A stretch of 42,070 bases of DNA from Lancefieldella parvula_C (GTDB lineage Bacteria; Actinomycetota; Coriobacteriia; Coriobacteriales; Atopobiaceae): assembly GCF_000758945.1 (NCBI RefSeq), contig NZ_JRND01000026.1, positions 1 through 42,070 on the forward strand, written 5' to 3'. The position numbers were made by a program, and so were the translations under genes. Each line of letters opens with the position of its first letter. The first letter of the stretch is position 1. Of this stretch, positions 40,705-42,070 are shown piece by piece. The notes under the pieces were generated by a model. The model made no database searches. It was not told the DNA's origin and worked only from the letters and a program-made list of their open reading frames with translations.

Positions 40705-42015
40705 ATGGGTCAGAGAATTCAAGGTACCGAAGATCTTTACGGCGGCTATATGCGCTCTTGGGAGCATATGCAAGATGTTGCCCGCCATCTGTTTGGTACT
40801 TATGGCTTTGACCGCATTGAGACTCCTGCACTTGAGCAGGTAGACACCTTTGTTCACGGCATTGGTGAGTCGACCGATGTAGTACGCAAAGAGATGTTCC
40901 GCGTTTTTTCAGGCGCGCTACTTGATGATTTGCTAGCTGCCGGCAATGAGTCCGGTCTTAAGCCTCGTCAGCGCATGGCTATGCGTCCTGAGGGAACTGC
41001 TGGTGTGGTCCGTGCTGCTGTTGAGCACAACTTTGTGCCACAGGGAGGAACTCCTGCAAAACTTTGGTACGCTGAGTCAATGTTCAGGGGAGAGCGTCCT
41101 CAGAAAGGCCGTCTGCGCCAGTTCCACCAGGTAGGTGTCGAGTGGCTTGGAGCCTCTGATCCAGCTGCCGATGCAGAGTCCATCATCATGTTGATGAAGT
41201 TTTACGAGCAGATGGGCTTCTCGCCAGCTGATATGAAGCTCATGATTAACTCCATGGGTGACGCGGAGTGCCGCCCAGCATATCGCGAGAAGGTCAAGCA
41301 GTTCATTCTTGATCACAAGGATGAGATGTGTGAGGACTGTCTTGAGCGAGCAGAGATTAATCCGCTTCGTGCGTTTGACTGCAAAAACGAGAGCTGTCAC
41401 GCGGTTATGAAGGATGCTCCACTGATTTCTGACAACCTGTGTGATGATTGCCGTGCTCACTATGAGCAGGTCAAGGCATATTTGGACGCTGCGGGTATTT
41501 CATACGTTGAGGATCCAACGCTTGTTCGCGGTTTGGATTACTACACACGTACTGTTTTTGAGGTAGAGATTCCAAACGCTGGCGTTGGCGCTATCGGCGG
41601 TGGCGGCCGTTATGACGGTCTTGTTGAGCTTGAAGGCGGAAAGCCAACTCCAGGCGTTGGATTTGCTGTTGGCTTTGAGCGCATTATGCTGGCGCTGGAA
41701 GCTCTTGGTGTTGCAGCTGAGCCCGCAGCTCCAAGCTGTGTGTATGTTGCTTGCGCAGGTGTTGAACAGGCTCCTGTTGTATTTGATGCTGTGCTGGCAC
41801 TGCGTGAGGCTGGCATTAGATGCGAGGCTGATCGCACTGGTCGTTCGCTGAAGGCTCAGTTTAAGCAGGCGGATAAGATGGGCGCAACGCTTTGCGTGGT
41901 TATTGGTCCAGATGAGGTTGAAGCCGGTGCGGTAACCCTTCGTGATATGGAGTCTCACGAGCAGGTACAGATACCTGTTGACCAGCTTGTTGTTGAGGTT
42001 AAAGCAAGACAGTAA
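40705..42015 (+). CDS. hisS: Histidyl-tRNA synthetase
   Basis: A 436-residue class II synthetase that charges tRNA-His. Motif 1 region (GFDRIETPALEQ), motif 2 (MRPEGTAGVVRA), the histidine A peptide RGLDYYTRTVFE (about 272-283) and motif 3 GGGGRYDGL, followed by PGVGFAVGFERIML, are all present. The C-terminal anticodon-binding domain occupies about the last 95 residues. Six cysteines between residues 209 and 252 (EDCLER, FDCKNESC, LCDDC) form a possible zinc-binding insertion seen in some HisRS. ATG with AAGGAGG five bases upstream. No T-box-like leader is evident. In many relatives aspS follows; here the window ends. Confidence 0.96.
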   Translation: MGQRIQGTEDLYGGYMRSWEHMQDVARHLFGTYGFDRIETPALEQVDTFVHGIGESTDVVRKEMFRVFSGALLDDLLAAGNESGLKPRQRMAMRPEGTAGVVRAAVEHNFVPQGGTPAKLWYAESMFRGERPQKGRLRQFHQVGVEWLGASDPAADAESIIMLMKFYEQMGFSPADMKLMINSMGDAECRPAYREKVKQFILDHKDEMCEDCLERAEINPLRAFDCKNESCHAVMKDAPLISDNLCDDCRAHYEQVKAYLDAAGISYVEDPTLVRGLDYYTRTVFEVEIPNAGVGAIGGGGRYDGLVELEGGKPTPGVGFAVGFERIMLALEALGVAAEPAAPSCVYVACAGVEQAPVVFDAVLALREAGIRCEADRTGRSLKAQFKQADKMGATLCVVIGPDEVEAGAVTLRDMESHEQVQIPVDQLVVEVKARQ

Positions 42016-42070
42016 CAAATAGGACTGGAAGTCAAATTTAAACCTCTCATGTCTTAGGCATGAACTGCCT

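Overview
The window looks like a chromosomal segment from a member of the Coriobacteriia, most likely an Atopobium/Lancefieldella-type oral or gut actinobacterium. The reasons are the moderate GC content (roughly mid-40s percent by eye), Gram-positive-style Shine-Dalgarno sites, sortase-anchored surface proteins, an AmaP/DUF2273/Asp23 operon, a sufC-B-D-S-U cluster, and one ORF resembling a nuclease-fold family I associate with Coriobacteriia. Species assignment is inference. I see no rRNA, tRNA, CRISPR array, phage genes or recognisable IS transposase.

Layout. 1-5.8 kb: an M20 dipeptidase on the minus strand, then a small membrane protein and a giant fused ABC transporter. 5.8-12.5 kb: an M16C zinc peptidase, a DMT-family exporter, a secreted coiled-coil cell-wall protein and undecaprenyl-diphosphatase. 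12.6-18.3 kb: an LPYTG-anchored surface protein, then a tight pcrA - mscS - MTA/SAH nucleosidase run. 18.5-20.3 kb: a PiT phosphate transporter with its DUF47 (PhoU-like) partner. 20.3-21.8 kb: an alkaline-shock-type operon. 21.9-26.1 kb: a large beta-helix/Cna-B surface protein, an APH-type kinase and a sugar O-acetyltransferase. 26.1-29.0 kb: a TPP riboswitch controlling a ThiXYZ-like importer of a thiamin precursor. 29.2-32.8 kb: an M18 aminopeptidase, a Ser-rich membrane protein and fructose-bisphosphate aldolase. 33.0-34.6 kb: an AT-rich accessory island. 34.7-40.4 kb: the SUF iron-sulfur assembly operon (minus strand) ending in an IscR-like Rrf2 regulator. 40.7-42.0 kb: hisS.

Most units end in clear intrinsic terminators, several of them shared by convergent genes. 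The SUF genes are translationally coupled by 1-nt overlaps. They appear to be driven from a promoter that overlaps an inverted repeat, which could be the operator of the Rrf2 protein encoded at the operon's end.

Two signals are not explained by the gene list. First, the accessory ORF at 33.4-34.4 kb is bracketed by two roughly 120-bp arms in inverted orientation. They align without gaps at about 79% identity, and each is built from four units of about 30 bp sharing GCCT-N8-CAAAGAATCTGT. The whole resembles a REPtron-like or TIR-bounded element, but with a nuclease-like rather than a transposase-like protein. Second, the octamer TTCTCGCC / GGCGAGAA occurs 21 times by my hand count, about 16-fold more than expected. 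It is concentrated between genes and biased in orientation, which suggests a genome-wide signal such as an uptake sequence, a Chi-like site or a segregation motif.
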